10,499 nt of DNA from an uncultured Bacilli bacterium (GTDB taxonomy: Bacteria > Bacillota_I > Bacilli_A > ML615J-28 > CAG-313). A program made the translations under genes and the position numbers. Below the pieces are notes generated by a model. It saw nothing but the letters and a program-made list of their open reading frames with translations. It made no database searches and was not told the DNA's origin. Each line of letters begins with the position of its first letter. Within the stretch, counting starts at the first letter, position 1. The stretch covers positions 1 to 10,499 of the forward strand of contig CANQWZ010000046.1 in the NCBI GenBank assembly GCA_947627685.1. The letters run 5' to 3'. Below are positions 1-6,349 of the stretch, piece after piece.

Positions 1-402
1 GAAGAAGTAGATAGTAGTTGTTTTTTAAGAATGGGATATTTAGATGATATAAAATTAATTGATTTAATTAAACTAGTAAGTACGACATTTTCTGAAAATA
101 GCATTCGCTATATCGGCACGGATGATGATATCATTAAAAAAATTGGTATCGTTGGTGGTGCTGGTGCAAGTGAAATAAATGATGCCCTAGCAAATAATTG
201 TGATTGTTTAATTACGGGTGAAGTAAGGCATAATCAAGCCCTTGATGCTAAAGAAAATCATCTTGCCATTATTGAAGTTAGTCATAGTATTGAGGCTCAT
301 TTTAAAACGATGTTAAAAACTAAATTAAAAGATGCATTTCCAAGACTTGAAGTTTTTGTATCAAAAAAAGAAGAAAATCCCTTTAAAAACTATAAAAAAT
401 AG
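1..402 (+). CDS. Nif3-like dinuclear metal center protein (YqfO/DUF34 family), C-terminal part
   Basis: Partial gene: the frame is open from base 1 and no start belongs here, because the ATG at 31 falls inside a conserved stretch (FLRMGYLDDI) matching the family's usual G-R-I/M-G-L segment. The 133 visible residues are the C-terminal part; full members are about 260-370 residues. Visible family signatures are IGIVGGAGAS (about residues 48-57), ITGEVRHNQALDA (71-83), and SHSIEAHF (94-101), where His95 and Glu98 occupy the metal-ligand positions of the Firmicutes-type H-x-x-E motif. The family folds into a ring-shaped hexamer with two metal ions per subunit. Its biochemical role is poorly defined; some members are linked to GTP cyclohydrolase-like or tRNA-related functions. 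In many Firmicutes the gene follows trmK and rpoD, but that upstream part is outside the window. Family assignment is firm, function is not. Confidence 0.88.
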   Translation, partial: EEVDSSCFLRMGYLDDIKLIDLIKLVSTTFSENSIRYIGTDDDIIKKIGIVGGAGASEINDALANNCDCLITGEVRHNQALDAKENHLAIIEVSHSIEAHFKTMLKTKLKDAFPRLEVFVSKKEENPFKNYKK

Positions 403-430
403 GCCAAGTTTTTAGCTTGACCTTATTTTT
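394..430. terminator. Bidirectional rho-independent terminator between nif3-like gene and ferredoxin gene
   Basis: AGGCCAAG (401-408) and CTTGACCT (416-423) form an 8-base stem around a 7-base loop. A T-run follows on the plus strand (424-432), and an A-run (394-399) gives a T-run on the minus strand. Position 4 is a C/A mismatch in plus-strand RNA but a U-G wobble in minus-strand RNA, so the hairpin should be stronger for the ferredoxin transcript. It fills nearly all of the 28-base gap between the two convergent stop codons. Confidence 0.7.
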
Positions 431-598
431 TTATTCTTCAACGATTGCTTCAGCTGGACAATTTTCTTGACAAGCACCACAATCAATGCATTGATCTTGA
501 TCAATTACGTATACATCACCTTCAGTGATGCATTCAACAGGACAATTAGCAGCACATGTTCCACAAGCAATACAAGAATCAGTAATTTTTCTTGGCAT
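431..598 (-). CDS. 2[4Fe-4S] ferredoxin, bacterial type, 55 aa
   Basis: Small soluble electron carrier. Translating the minus strand gives a 55-residue protein with two copies of the C-x2-C-x2-C-x3-C-P motif: CIACGTCAANCP (Cys9, 12, 15, 19) and CIDCGACQENCP (Cys37, 40, 43, 47). All eight cysteines needed for two [4Fe-4S] clusters are present. Length and pseudo-twofold arrangement match clostridial-type ferredoxins. The ATG at 598 is preceded by GGAGG (plus-strand CCTCC at 607-611) with 8 bases of spacing, and the stop TAA reads out of 431-433. It is a monocistronic gene with its own promoter and terminator, so its redox partners (for example pyruvate:ferredoxin oxidoreductase or hydrogenase) cannot be told from context. 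A ferredoxin of this type suggests anaerobic or fermentative metabolism, which is an inference. It is easily missed because it is so short. Confidence 0.96.
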   Translation of the reverse strand: MPRKITDSCIACGTCAANCPVECITEGDVYVIDQDQCIDCGACQENCPAEAIVEE

Positions 599-628
599 AT
601 TCTATTCCTCCATTAAATTTATACTAAA

Positions 629-657
629 ATTATAGTTAAAACAAAAATAAATTGCAA
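629..657 (-). promoter_or_regulatory. Sigma-70/SigA-type promoter of the ferredoxin gene
   Basis: On the minus strand TTGCAA (652-657) and a perfect TATAAT (plus-strand ATTATA, 629-634) are separated by exactly 17 bases. Transcription would start near 622, about 24 bases before the start codon, leaving a leader just long enough for the GGAGG ribosome binding site. Confidence 0.8.
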
Positions 658-670
658 ATAGATTGCTAAA

Positions 671-688
671 AAAGATTAAATTATCTTT
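671..688. repeat. Inverted repeat between the divergent ferredoxin and yneF promoters
   Basis: AAAGAT (671-676) and ATCTTT (683-688) are perfect inverted arms around a 6-base A/T spacer. The dyad centre (679.5) lies almost exactly midway between the two -35 boxes (652-657 and 697-702). That position would suit a shared operator, but the arms are short and A/T-only apart from one G/C pair, so chance is a real possibility. Confidence 0.3.
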
Positions 689-696
689 CATATAAC

Positions 697-725
697 TTGA
701 AAGTTAATTTTAAATTTGCTATAAT
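697..725 (+). promoter_or_regulatory. Sigma-70/SigA-type promoter of yneF
   Basis: TTGAAA (697-702) and TATAAT (720-725) are spaced by 17 bases, close to consensus. Transcription would begin near 732, just ahead of the AAAGGAG ribosome binding site at 741-747. The TTG at 697 that could be read as an upstream start codon is part of this -35 box and lies outside the predicted transcript, which supports the shorter yneF. Confidence 0.82.
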
Positions 726-756
726 TAGCCTATCGATACGAAAGGAGATTATGCTT

Positions 757-978
757 ATGATGCCTTGGTGGGGATGTTTATTAATAGGTCTTGGTTGCTT
801 AGTCGTTGGCTTTATCATTGGTTTCTTTGTTATTAGAAAAGTTTTCACACGTCAACTTGAAAAGAATCCACCTATTAATCGTGATATGATAAGAGCTATG
901 TTTCAACAAATGGGGCGTAAACCCTCTGAAAAAGATATAACTAGAGTTATAAATTCAATGAATCAATATAAAAACTAG
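757..978 (+). CDS. yneF: YneF family (UPF0154) small membrane protein
   Basis: A 73-residue protein with one N-terminal membrane helix (about residues 5-27, WGCLLIGLGCLVVGFIIGFFV) followed by a basic, soluble tail. The tail carries the family signature: LEKNPPINRDMIRAMFQQMGRKPSEKDITRVINSMN, cited here only for its KNPPIN and MGRKPS cores (about residues 35-40 and 51-56). Length fits UPF0154 proteins, which are widespread in Firmicutes and Mollicutes and have no settled function. Three in-frame ATGs lie at 751, 757 and 760. AAAGGAG at 741-747 is 3, 9 and 12 bases upstream of them, so 757 is preferred. It is a single gene with its own promoter and terminator, divergent from the ferredoxin and convergent with plsY. 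Family identity is secure, the exact start is moderately sure, and the function is unknown. Confidence 0.9.
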   Translation: MMPWWGCLLIGLGCLVVGFIIGFFVIRKVFTRQLEKNPPINRDMIRAMFQQMGRKPSEKDITRVINSMNQYKN

Positions 979-980
979 GT

Positions 981-1016
981 AAAAAAGCATGATCGATAAT
1001 TCAATCATGCTTTTTT
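981..1016. terminator. Bidirectional terminator shared by yneF and plsY
   Basis: AAAAAAGCATGAT (981-993) and ATCATGCTTTTTT (1004-1016) are perfectly complementary 13-base arms around a 10-base loop. A run of nine T (1011-1019) follows on the plus strand and a run of T comes from the A-tract on the minus strand. The GC-containing core is GCATGAT/ATCATGC. The right arm encodes the last plsY codons (Lys-Lys-His-Asp) and the plsY stop codon (1001-1003) is in the loop, so it ends both convergent transcripts with almost no non-coding sequence. Confidence 0.9.
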
Positions 1017-1633
1017 TTTGAAAAACTAATTTTATTTTCGGTGCCATTTATTATGCGCTTATAATTGGGAATATGTTTGATAACAACAAATATCATCGCT
1101 AAAATTAAAAAGCCTAGTAAATACCAATCATTTTTACTAAAAAGATACCAGCCAATAAATAGTGAGAACCCTGAACATGTTGAAGCAAGTGATACAAACT
1201 TAAAAAGCGCAAGGATAATAACAAAAGTAAAAAAGCCAATTAATGAAACGCGCCATGAATAGGCAATTATTACCCCCGCAATACATGAAATGCCTTTACC
1301 GCCTTTAAATTTTAAATAAATAGGGAAAAGATGACCAAGTATTGCCACAAACCCATAAATTAAAGGATGGATATGAATCCTAAAAAAGGGCATTTGGTAA
1401 TCGATAAGATATTTGGTTATGATAACAAAGAGGGCGCCTTTTAAAAAATCTAAAGCAAAAACTAAAAGCCCATAGCCTGTCCCAAGTGTCCTAAGGGCAT
1501 TGGTCGCACCAATATTATGGCTGCCATAAGCACGAATGTCAATTCCTTTTGCTTTACCAATCAATAAACCAAAAGGGATTGCACCAATTAAATAGGAAAG
1601 AATTAACATCATTATTGGTAAAAAGATTCCCAT
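1001..1633 (-). CDS. plsY: Acyl-phosphate:glycerol-3-phosphate acyltransferase PlsY
   Basis: Integral membrane enzyme that transfers an acyl group from acyl-phosphate (made by PlsX) to the sn-1 position of glycerol-3-phosphate, giving lysophosphatidic acid, the first membrane-bound step of phospholipid synthesis. The 210-residue length is normal. All three conserved cytoplasmic motifs are seen: GSHNIGATN (37-45), GHLFPIYLKFKGGKG (100-114, the phosphate-binding loop) and KHIPNYKRIINGTENK (186-201). About five hydrophobic membrane segments lie near residues 3-24, 53-75, 88-108, 117-148 and 160-186. The ATG at 1633 has GGAGG (plus-strand CCTCC, 1640-1644) 6 bases upstream. The last codons form one arm of a terminator hairpin. 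It is divergent from parE, as in Bacillus subtilis (yneS-parE). Its substrate is the product of gpsA at the right end of the window. Confidence 0.97.
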   Translation of the reverse strand: MGIFLPIMMLILSYLIGAIPFGLLIGKAKGIDIRAYGSHNIGATNALRTLGTGYGLLVFALDFLKGALFVIITKYLIDYQMPFFRIHIHPLIYGFVAILGHLFPIYLKFKGGKGISCIAGVIIAYSWRVSLIGFFTFVIILALFKFVSLASTCSGFSLFIGWYLFSKNDWYLLGFLILAMIFVVIKHIPNYKRIINGTENKISFSKKKHD

Positions 1634-1657
1634 ATGGCACCTCCAAAGTCTTGTAGT

Positions 1658-1686
1658 ATTATACTATATCTTTAAATTTTTTTCAA
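1658..1686 (-). promoter_or_regulatory. Sigma-70/SigA-type promoter of plsY
   Basis: On the minus strand TTGAAA (plus-strand TTTCAA, 1681-1686) and TATAAT (plus-strand ATTATA, 1658-1663) are separated by 17 bases. The start of transcription would be near 1651, about 18 bases before the plsY ATG, so the leader holds little more than the ribosome binding site. Confidence 0.82.
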
Positions 1687-1781
1687 TTAAAAAAAGTGAT
1701 ATTATGGGCCATTTTTTTTAAAAATTTCCAAGTCGAAAATTAGCGAATTATTAATTTATGTATAGTTTAGTTAGATATTTT

Positions 1782-1810
1782 AACTATTTTTCTTGCCAAA
1801 AAAAATAGTT
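1782..1810. repeat. Perfect 10-base inverted repeat enclosing the parE -35 box
   Basis: AACTATTTTT (1782-1791) and AAAAATAGTT (1801-1810) are exact inverted arms with a 9-base spacer that contains the -35 hexamer TTGCCA (1793-1798). Further copies of TAGTT occur at 1763-1767 and 1768-1772, so the motif appears four times in 48 bases (three direct, one inverted). It may be an operator or a DNA-structure-sensitive element controlling topoisomerase IV. It may also be a by-product of A/T-rich sequence. Confidence 0.4.
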
Positions 1811-1821
1811 TGTGATATAAT
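1793..1821 (+). promoter_or_regulatory. Extended -10 promoter of the parE-parC operon
   Basis: TTGCCA (1793-1798), a 17-base spacer and TATAAT (1816-1821), with TGA immediately before the -10 giving an extended TGn-TATAAT element. Transcription would start near 1828, leaving a leader of about 30 bases with the AAAGGG ribosome binding site at 1844-1849. Confidence 0.82.
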
Positions 1822-1857
1822 TTATTAGTATTAGTATAAAAAGAAAGGGTGATTATC

Positions 1858-3798
1858 ATGGCTAAAACAACTAATGTTTATAATGAGGATTCCATTCAGG
1901 TTTTACAAGGGCTTGAGGCAGTAAGAAAACGTCCAGGTATGTATATTGGTTCAACTGATAGTAGAGGATTACATCACTTAGTATGGGAAATTGTTGATAA
2001 TGCCATTGATGAGGCCTTATCAGGCTATGGTAATCTCATTATCGTTAACATTCATAAAGATAATAGTGTGGAAGTAATTGATAATGGTAGAGGTATACCA
2101 ACAGGTATCCATAAAGTTGAAAAAAGACCAACTCCTGAAGTAATTTTTAATACCCTACATGCGGGGGGGAAATTTGATGATCAAGGTGGTTATAAAGTAT
2201 CAGGTGGTTTGCATGGTGTTGGTTCGAGTGTTGTTAATGCCCTAAGTGAATGGTTAACAGTAACTATCCACCGTGATGGTAAAATTTATAATCAAACTTA
2301 TCGTAATGGTGGTAAGGTTATTGAAAAACCTAAAAATTTAGGTGATACGAAAAGAACAGGTTCTATTATTCAATTTAAACCTGATCCTAAAATTTTTTCA
2401 TCAACGATTTTTGATTATAAAACGATTGCGCAACGTCTTAAGGAATCGGCATATTTAATTAAAGGTCTTCGTATTGATTTAAATGATTTACGTACTAATA
2501 AAAGTGATAGTTTTCATTTTGAAAATGGTATTGTTGAATTTATTAAAAGTTTAACACTTGGTAAAGATGCTTTATATGAACCGGTCTTCTTTAGCGGTAC
2601 AAGTTTAGGCATCAGTATTGAGGTTTCATTAGTATATTGTGAAAAGACTTATAATGAAAATATTTTATCCTTTGTTAATAACATTAGAACACGTGATGGT
2701 GGTACGCATGAAATTGGTTTTAAATCGGCTATTACAAGAGCCTTTAATGATCATGCCCGCATGATTGGTGTTTTAAAAGATAAAGATTTAAATCTTGATG
2801 GTGCTGATATTAGAGAAGGTCTAACAGCGATAATTTCAATTCGTATACCTGAGGATTTGTTGCAATTTGAAGGTCAAACTAAAAATAAACTTGGTACACC
2901 AGAGGCTAAAAACGCGGTTGAACAAGTTGTATATGATCAAATGAAATCATATCTTGCGGAAAACGGTCAAATATCTAATAATCTAATTGCTAGAGCAATT
3001 AGAGCCGCTAAGGCAAGAGAAGCTGCCAAAAAAGCGCGTGATGAAGTTAGAATGGTTAAACAAAAAACTTCTAAGCCAGCAAACTTAATTGGTAAACTTA
3101 CGCCCGCCCAATATCGCAATGCTGATCTTAATGAATTATTTCTAGTTGAAGGTGATTCAGCAGGTGGTACGGCTAAACAAGGTAGGGATCGTCGTTTCCA
3201 AGCGATTTTACCTCTTCGTGGTAAGGTTATTAACACAGCTAAATCACGAATTGAAGAAGTTTTAAAAAATGAAGAAATTATGTCAATTATTAATGCCATT
3301 GGTGGAGGCTTTGGCCCTGATTTTGATGTAACTAAGTCTAATTATAATAAAGTTATCATCATGACTGATGCGGATACTGATGGTGCACATATTCAAATTT
3401 TACTTTTAACTTTCTTTTATCGTTATATGAAAGATTTAGTTAAAAAAGGAATGGTTTATATCGCTACGCCACCTTTATATAAAATTAGCTCTAAGAGTGG
3501 TGTTGAATATGCATGGAGTGATGAAGAATTAAGAGAAAAAATTCAAAAACGTAACGTCCAAATCCAACGTTATAAAGGTTTAGGTGAAATGAATGATGAA
3601 CAACTTTGGGAAACAACTATGGATCCTACTAGACGTTCGTTAATTCAAGTGCTCATTGGTGAAGATGATGATGTTGAAAATAAAATAGATATTCTTATGG
3701 GGGATGATGTTGAACCACGTCGTGAATGGATTGAAAATAATGTAATTTTCGATAATGACGATAATTTCATTTTGGAGGATGTGTCAGAAGATGAATAA
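1858..3798 (+). CDS. parE: DNA topoisomerase IV subunit B (ParE)
   Basis: ATPase subunit of topoisomerase IV (ParC2ParE2), which unlinks daughter chromosomes. The 646-residue protein has the GHKL ATPase fold: Glu44 as the catalytic base with Asn48 in EIVDNAIDEA, Asp75 in IDNGRGIP, and GGLHGVG at 116-122. The transducer domain follows, then the TOPRIM domain with EGDSAGG (Glu431), DADTDGAHI (Asp504, Asp506) and QRYKGLGEMN (570-579). PLRGKVINTAK (452-462) fits ParE better than GyrB, whose usual form is PLRGKILNVEKA, and the downstream partner is ParC. The ATG at 1858 is chosen because AAAGGG lies 8 bases upstream; a GTG at 1849 overlaps that site and is unlikely. A run of seven G (2163-2169) codes for the conserved HAGGKF. 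It overlaps parC by 8 bases, so the subunits are co-transcribed and probably translationally coupled. Confidence 0.97.
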   Translation: MAKTTNVYNEDSIQVLQGLEAVRKRPGMYIGSTDSRGLHHLVWEIVDNAIDEALSGYGNLIIVNIHKDNSVEVIDNGRGIPTGIHKVEKRPTPEVIFNTLHAGGKFDDQGGYKVSGGLHGVGSSVVNALSEWLTVTIHRDGKIYNQTYRNGGKVIEKPKNLGDTKRTGSIIQFKPDPKIFSSTIFDYKTIAQRLKESAYLIKGLRIDLNDLRTNKSDSFHFENGIVEFIKSLTLGKDALYEPVFFSGTSLGISIEVSLVYCEKTYNENILSFVNNIRTRDGGTHEIGFKSAITRAFNDHARMIGVLKDKDLNLDGADIREGLTAIISIRIPEDLLQFEGQTKNKLGTPEAKNAVEQVVYDQMKSYLAENGQISNNLIARAIRAAKAREAAKKARDEVRMVKQKTSKPANLIGKLTPAQYRNADLNELFLVEGDSAGGTAKQGRDRRFQAILPLRGKVINTAKSRIEEVLKNEEIMSIINAIGGGFGPDFDVTKSNYNKVIIMTDADTDGAHIQILLLTFFYRYMKDLVKKGMVYIATPPLYKISSKSGVEYAWSDEELREKIQKRNVQIQRYKGLGEMNDEQLWETTMDPTRRSLIQVLIGEDDDVENKIDILMGDDVEPRREWIENNVIFDNDDNFILEDVSEDE

Positions 3799-6271
3799 TA
3801 ATAGTAGAACTAACATATCTAAGAAATTGGAAAAGTTTGTTGAAAATTATACCAAAGAAAACTTTGAAGACATTATGGGGGATCGCTTTGGAAGATATTC
3901 TAAATATATTATTCAAGATCGTGCTTTACCAGATGTTAGAGATGGTTTAAAACCTGTTCAAAGACGTATTTTGTTTGCAATGCATAAACTTGGTTTAACA
4001 TCTAACAAACCATTTAAAAAGTCAGCTCGTATTGTTGGTGATGTTATTGGTAAATACCATCCACATGGTGATACCGCTGTTTATGATGCAATGGTTAGGA
4101 TGAGTCAAAATTTTAAAATTTTGTTACCACTTGTCGATATGCATGGTAATAATGGTAGTATTGATGGTGACCCACCTGCGGCTATGCGTTATACAGAGGC
4201 TAGGATGAGCGTTTATTCGGAATTAATGCTAGAGGATTTAGGTAAAAGAACCGTTGGTTTTGTACCTAACTTTGATGATGAAGAATTAGAACCAATTGTT
4301 TTACCATCAAAATTTCCTAACATTTTAGTAAATGGTGCTAGTGGTATTTCGGCAGGTTATGCTACCGAAATTCCCCCTCACAACCCATGTGAGGTAATTG
4401 ATGCGACTATTTACCGTATTAATAATCCTAATTGTACGGTTGATGAATTAATGCAGTTTGTACAAGGCCCAGATTTTCCAACGGGGGCTATTGTTCAAGG
4501 CTTAGATGGTTTAAAAAGTGCCTATGAAACAGGCCGTGGTAAAGTTATTGTTAAATCACGTTATGAAATTGATCGTGAAAAAGTTGAACCCCGTATTATA
4601 ATTACCGAAATTCCTTTTGATGTTAATAAAGCCTTATTACTACGTAAAATGAGTGAGGTTATTCAGTTAAAAGCCATTGATGGGGTTAAAATGATTCGTG
4701 ATGAATCAAGTAGACAAGGTCAAAGAATTGTCATTGATTTAAGACGTGATGCTAATCCTGAAAATATTCTTAATTTCTTATTAAAACAAACGGATTTACA
4801 AACAACTTATAACTTTAATATGGTTGCTATTTCACAAGGTAGACCTATGCAAATGGGTCTTGCGGACATCCTTGATGCCTACATTACCCATCAAAAAGAA
4901 GTTATTATTAATCGTTGTAATTTTGAACTTGAAAAATCGCAAAAAAGATTAGAAGTTGTTCAAGGTTTAATTTCAATGGTTTCAATTCTTGATGCGGTAA
5001 TTGCCACCATCCGTAATTCGAAAAATAAATCGGATGCAAAAGAAAATATTATTTCTAAATATGGCTTTACCGATCTTCAAGCTGAAGCCATCGTTACTTT
5101 ACAATTATATCGTTTAACTAATACTGATATTTTTGCCTTAAGAACTGAACAAAAAGAATTAGAACAAGCAATAAAGCAATTAAATCATATTCTTTCTAGT
5201 CAAACGGCTTTACAAAAAACAATCATTGCTGAACTTACGAGAGTAAAAGAAGCTATTAATCTTCCTCGTAAAACTACCATTGAACATGAAGTTGAAGAAG
5301 TTGAAGTCAAAACTGAAGAATTTATTGCTAAAGAAGAAGTAATGCTAATCATTACTCATGATGGTTATTTGAAACGTTTAAGCAAAAAAGCCTTCCTTGC
5401 TTCAGTTGAACCTACTAAACTTAAAGATGGTGATGTTATCACTGATATTTATGGAGCAACAACGACTGATACTTTAATACAATTTACCGATCGTGGTAAT
5501 TATATCTTTTTACCAATTCATAAGATTCCCGAATGTAAGCATAAAGATTTAGGTTATCATGTTAGTACCCTAATTGGTATGGAACCTAACGAAAGAATTA
5601 TCTTTTCTTTCCCCGTTGATGATTTTAATAAAGAACGTTATGTTTTACTTGCGACAAAATCAGGTCTAATTAAACGTATTCAGCTTGCAAGTTTGTTTGT
5701 AACAAGATACTCCAAAGCCCTAAAAGCAACTAAACTTAAAGATGATGATTTAGTAGTTAGTGCGGATGTTGTTACAGGTAGTAACTATGAAGTTGTTATT
5801 GCGACTAAAGATGGCTATATGAATCGATATGATGCCTCAGAAGTTAGCATTATTGAACCAGCTTCCTTTGGTGTTAAATCAATTGAATTAAAGGGTAGAC
5901 CAAATGATTATGTCGTAGGCGCTAAATATGTAAGTGAAAAAGATATTGTCATCGTATTAACAAACCGTGGTAATATTAAACGTTTCCGTCCTGATGAAAT
6001 CAATAAAGGTAAGAAAAATAACGTTGGTAAGATGTATTTAAAAGCTGTAAAATCTAATATGCATGAAGCCATTGATTTAGAAGTAATTCATGGTAAAAAT
6101 GCTAATAGTGATCTTGCAAGTTATATTTTCTGTGATAAAAATTATGTTGAAATTGACTATACTATTTTAAGAACGGCAATAGCCGATAATGGTAAAAAGT
6201 TTACCGGACCAAGTGATGGTAAACCAAATGAAATAGTTATTTGTCGTAATGATAACGATTTAGAATTGTAA
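3791..6271 (+). CDS. parC: DNA topoisomerase IV subunit A (ParC)
   Basis: DNA breakage-reunion subunit of topoisomerase IV, 826 residues. The catalytic tyrosine is Tyr134 in AAMRYTEARMS, preceded by Arg133. The N-terminal block DRFGRYSKYIIQ (31-42) and NNGSIDGDPPAAMRY are ParC-like. Winged-helix and tower regions follow, then a coiled-coil stretch near 375-500 and a beta-pinwheel C-terminal domain from about residue 515. No GyrA box (QRRGGKG) is seen in that domain, which supports ParC over GyrA. In the quinolone-contact helix HPHGDTAVYD (90-99), the position equivalent to Ser80 of Staphylococcus GrlA is Thr95 and that of Glu84 is Asp99. Start choice: ATG 3791 lies 12 bases after GGAGG (3774-3778), a long spacing, while the in-frame ATG at 3779 touches the site directly. 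3791 is preferred, probably helped by re-initiation at the parE stop. Confidence 0.96.
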   Translation: MNNNSRTNISKKLEKFVENYTKENFEDIMGDRFGRYSKYIIQDRALPDVRDGLKPVQRRILFAMHKLGLTSNKPFKKSARIVGDVIGKYHPHGDTAVYDAMVRMSQNFKILLPLVDMHGNNGSIDGDPPAAMRYTEARMSVYSELMLEDLGKRTVGFVPNFDDEELEPIVLPSKFPNILVNGASGISAGYATEIPPHNPCEVIDATIYRINNPNCTVDELMQFVQGPDFPTGAIVQGLDGLKSAYETGRGKVIVKSRYEIDREKVEPRIIITEIPFDVNKALLLRKMSEVIQLKAIDGVKMIRDESSRQGQRIVIDLRRDANPENILNFLLKQTDLQTTYNFNMVAISQGRPMQMGLADILDAYITHQKEVIINRCNFELEKSQKRLEVVQGLISMVSILDAVIATIRNSKNKSDAKENIISKYGFTDLQAEAIVTLQLYRLTNTDIFALRTEQKELEQAIKQLNHILSSQTALQKTIIAELTRVKEAINLPRKTTIEHEVEEVEVKTEEFIAKEEVMLIITHDGYLKRLSKKAFLASVEPTKLKDGDVITDIYGATTTDTLIQFTDRGNYIFLPIHKIPECKHKDLGYHVSTLIGMEPNERIIFSFPVDDFNKERYVLLATKSGLIKRIQLASLFVTRYSKALKATKLKDDDLVVSADVVTGSNYEVVIATKDGYMNRYDASEVSIIEPASFGVKSIELKGRPNDYVVGAKYVSEKDIVIVLTNRGNIKRFRPDEINKGKKNNVGKMYLKAVKSNMHEAIDLEVIHGKNANSDLASYIFCDKNYVEIDYTILRTAIADNGKKFTGPSDGKPNEIVICRNDNDLEL

Positions 6272-6289
6272 AAATTAAGTAATTTAATT

Positions 6290-6325
6290 TATCATTTATA
6301 TTACGGATATTTAATATTTATGATA
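6290..6325. repeat. Imperfect inverted repeat overlapping the cmk promoter
   Basis: TATCATTTATATTA (6290-6303) and TAATATTTATGATA (6312-6325) pair at 12 of 14 positions around the 8-base spacer CGGATATT. The right arm covers the extended -10 and the left arm reaches the weak -35. Possible operator. The sequence is almost pure A/T, so chance pairing cannot be excluded. Confidence 0.3.
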
Positions 6326-6329
6326 TAAT
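6301..6329 (+). promoter_or_regulatory. Extended -10 promoter ahead of cmk-S1-der-gpsA
   Basis: TGATATAAT (6321-6329) is a perfect extended -10, identical to that of parE. The matching -35 position (6301-6306, TTACGG, 17-base spacer) is poor. Transcription would start near 6336, only about 14 bases before the cmk ATG, so the leader would be very short. No convincing terminator lies between parC and cmk, so read-through from parE-parC is also possible. Confidence 0.6.
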
Positions 6330-6349
6330 ATTGCACGAGGTGGATGCAG

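Noticed and set aside
1001..1003. Mycoplasma-type code with TGA as tryptophan
   Set aside because: plsY ends at TGA exactly where a family member should end, and every tryptophan in the window is TGG.
1065..1262. Plus-strand open frame inside plsY
   Set aside because: It is antisense to a clear plsY gene, has no ribosome binding site and resembles no known protein.
2967..3299. 110-codon minus-strand open frame inside parE
   Set aside because: It mirrors the conserved TOPRIM region of parE; it has no start signals and its composition is that of a reverse-strand shadow.
4376..4394. Hairpin CCTCACA/TGTGAGG with 5-base loop inside parC
   Set aside because: Only 7 paired bases, no T-run, in the middle of a gene. 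Short stems like this are expected by chance in 10 kb.
1858..6271. Gyrase (gyrB-gyrA) instead of topoisomerase IV
   Set aside because: The ParE form PLRGKVINTAK, the ParC-type N-terminus and the lack of a GyrA box in the C-terminal domain favour topoisomerase IV, as does the plsY neighbour.
6272..6290. AAATTAA/TTAATTT hairpin after parC as a terminator
   Set aside because: The stem is entirely A/T and is not followed by a proper T-run, so it should not terminate transcription. parC read-through into cmk remains possible.
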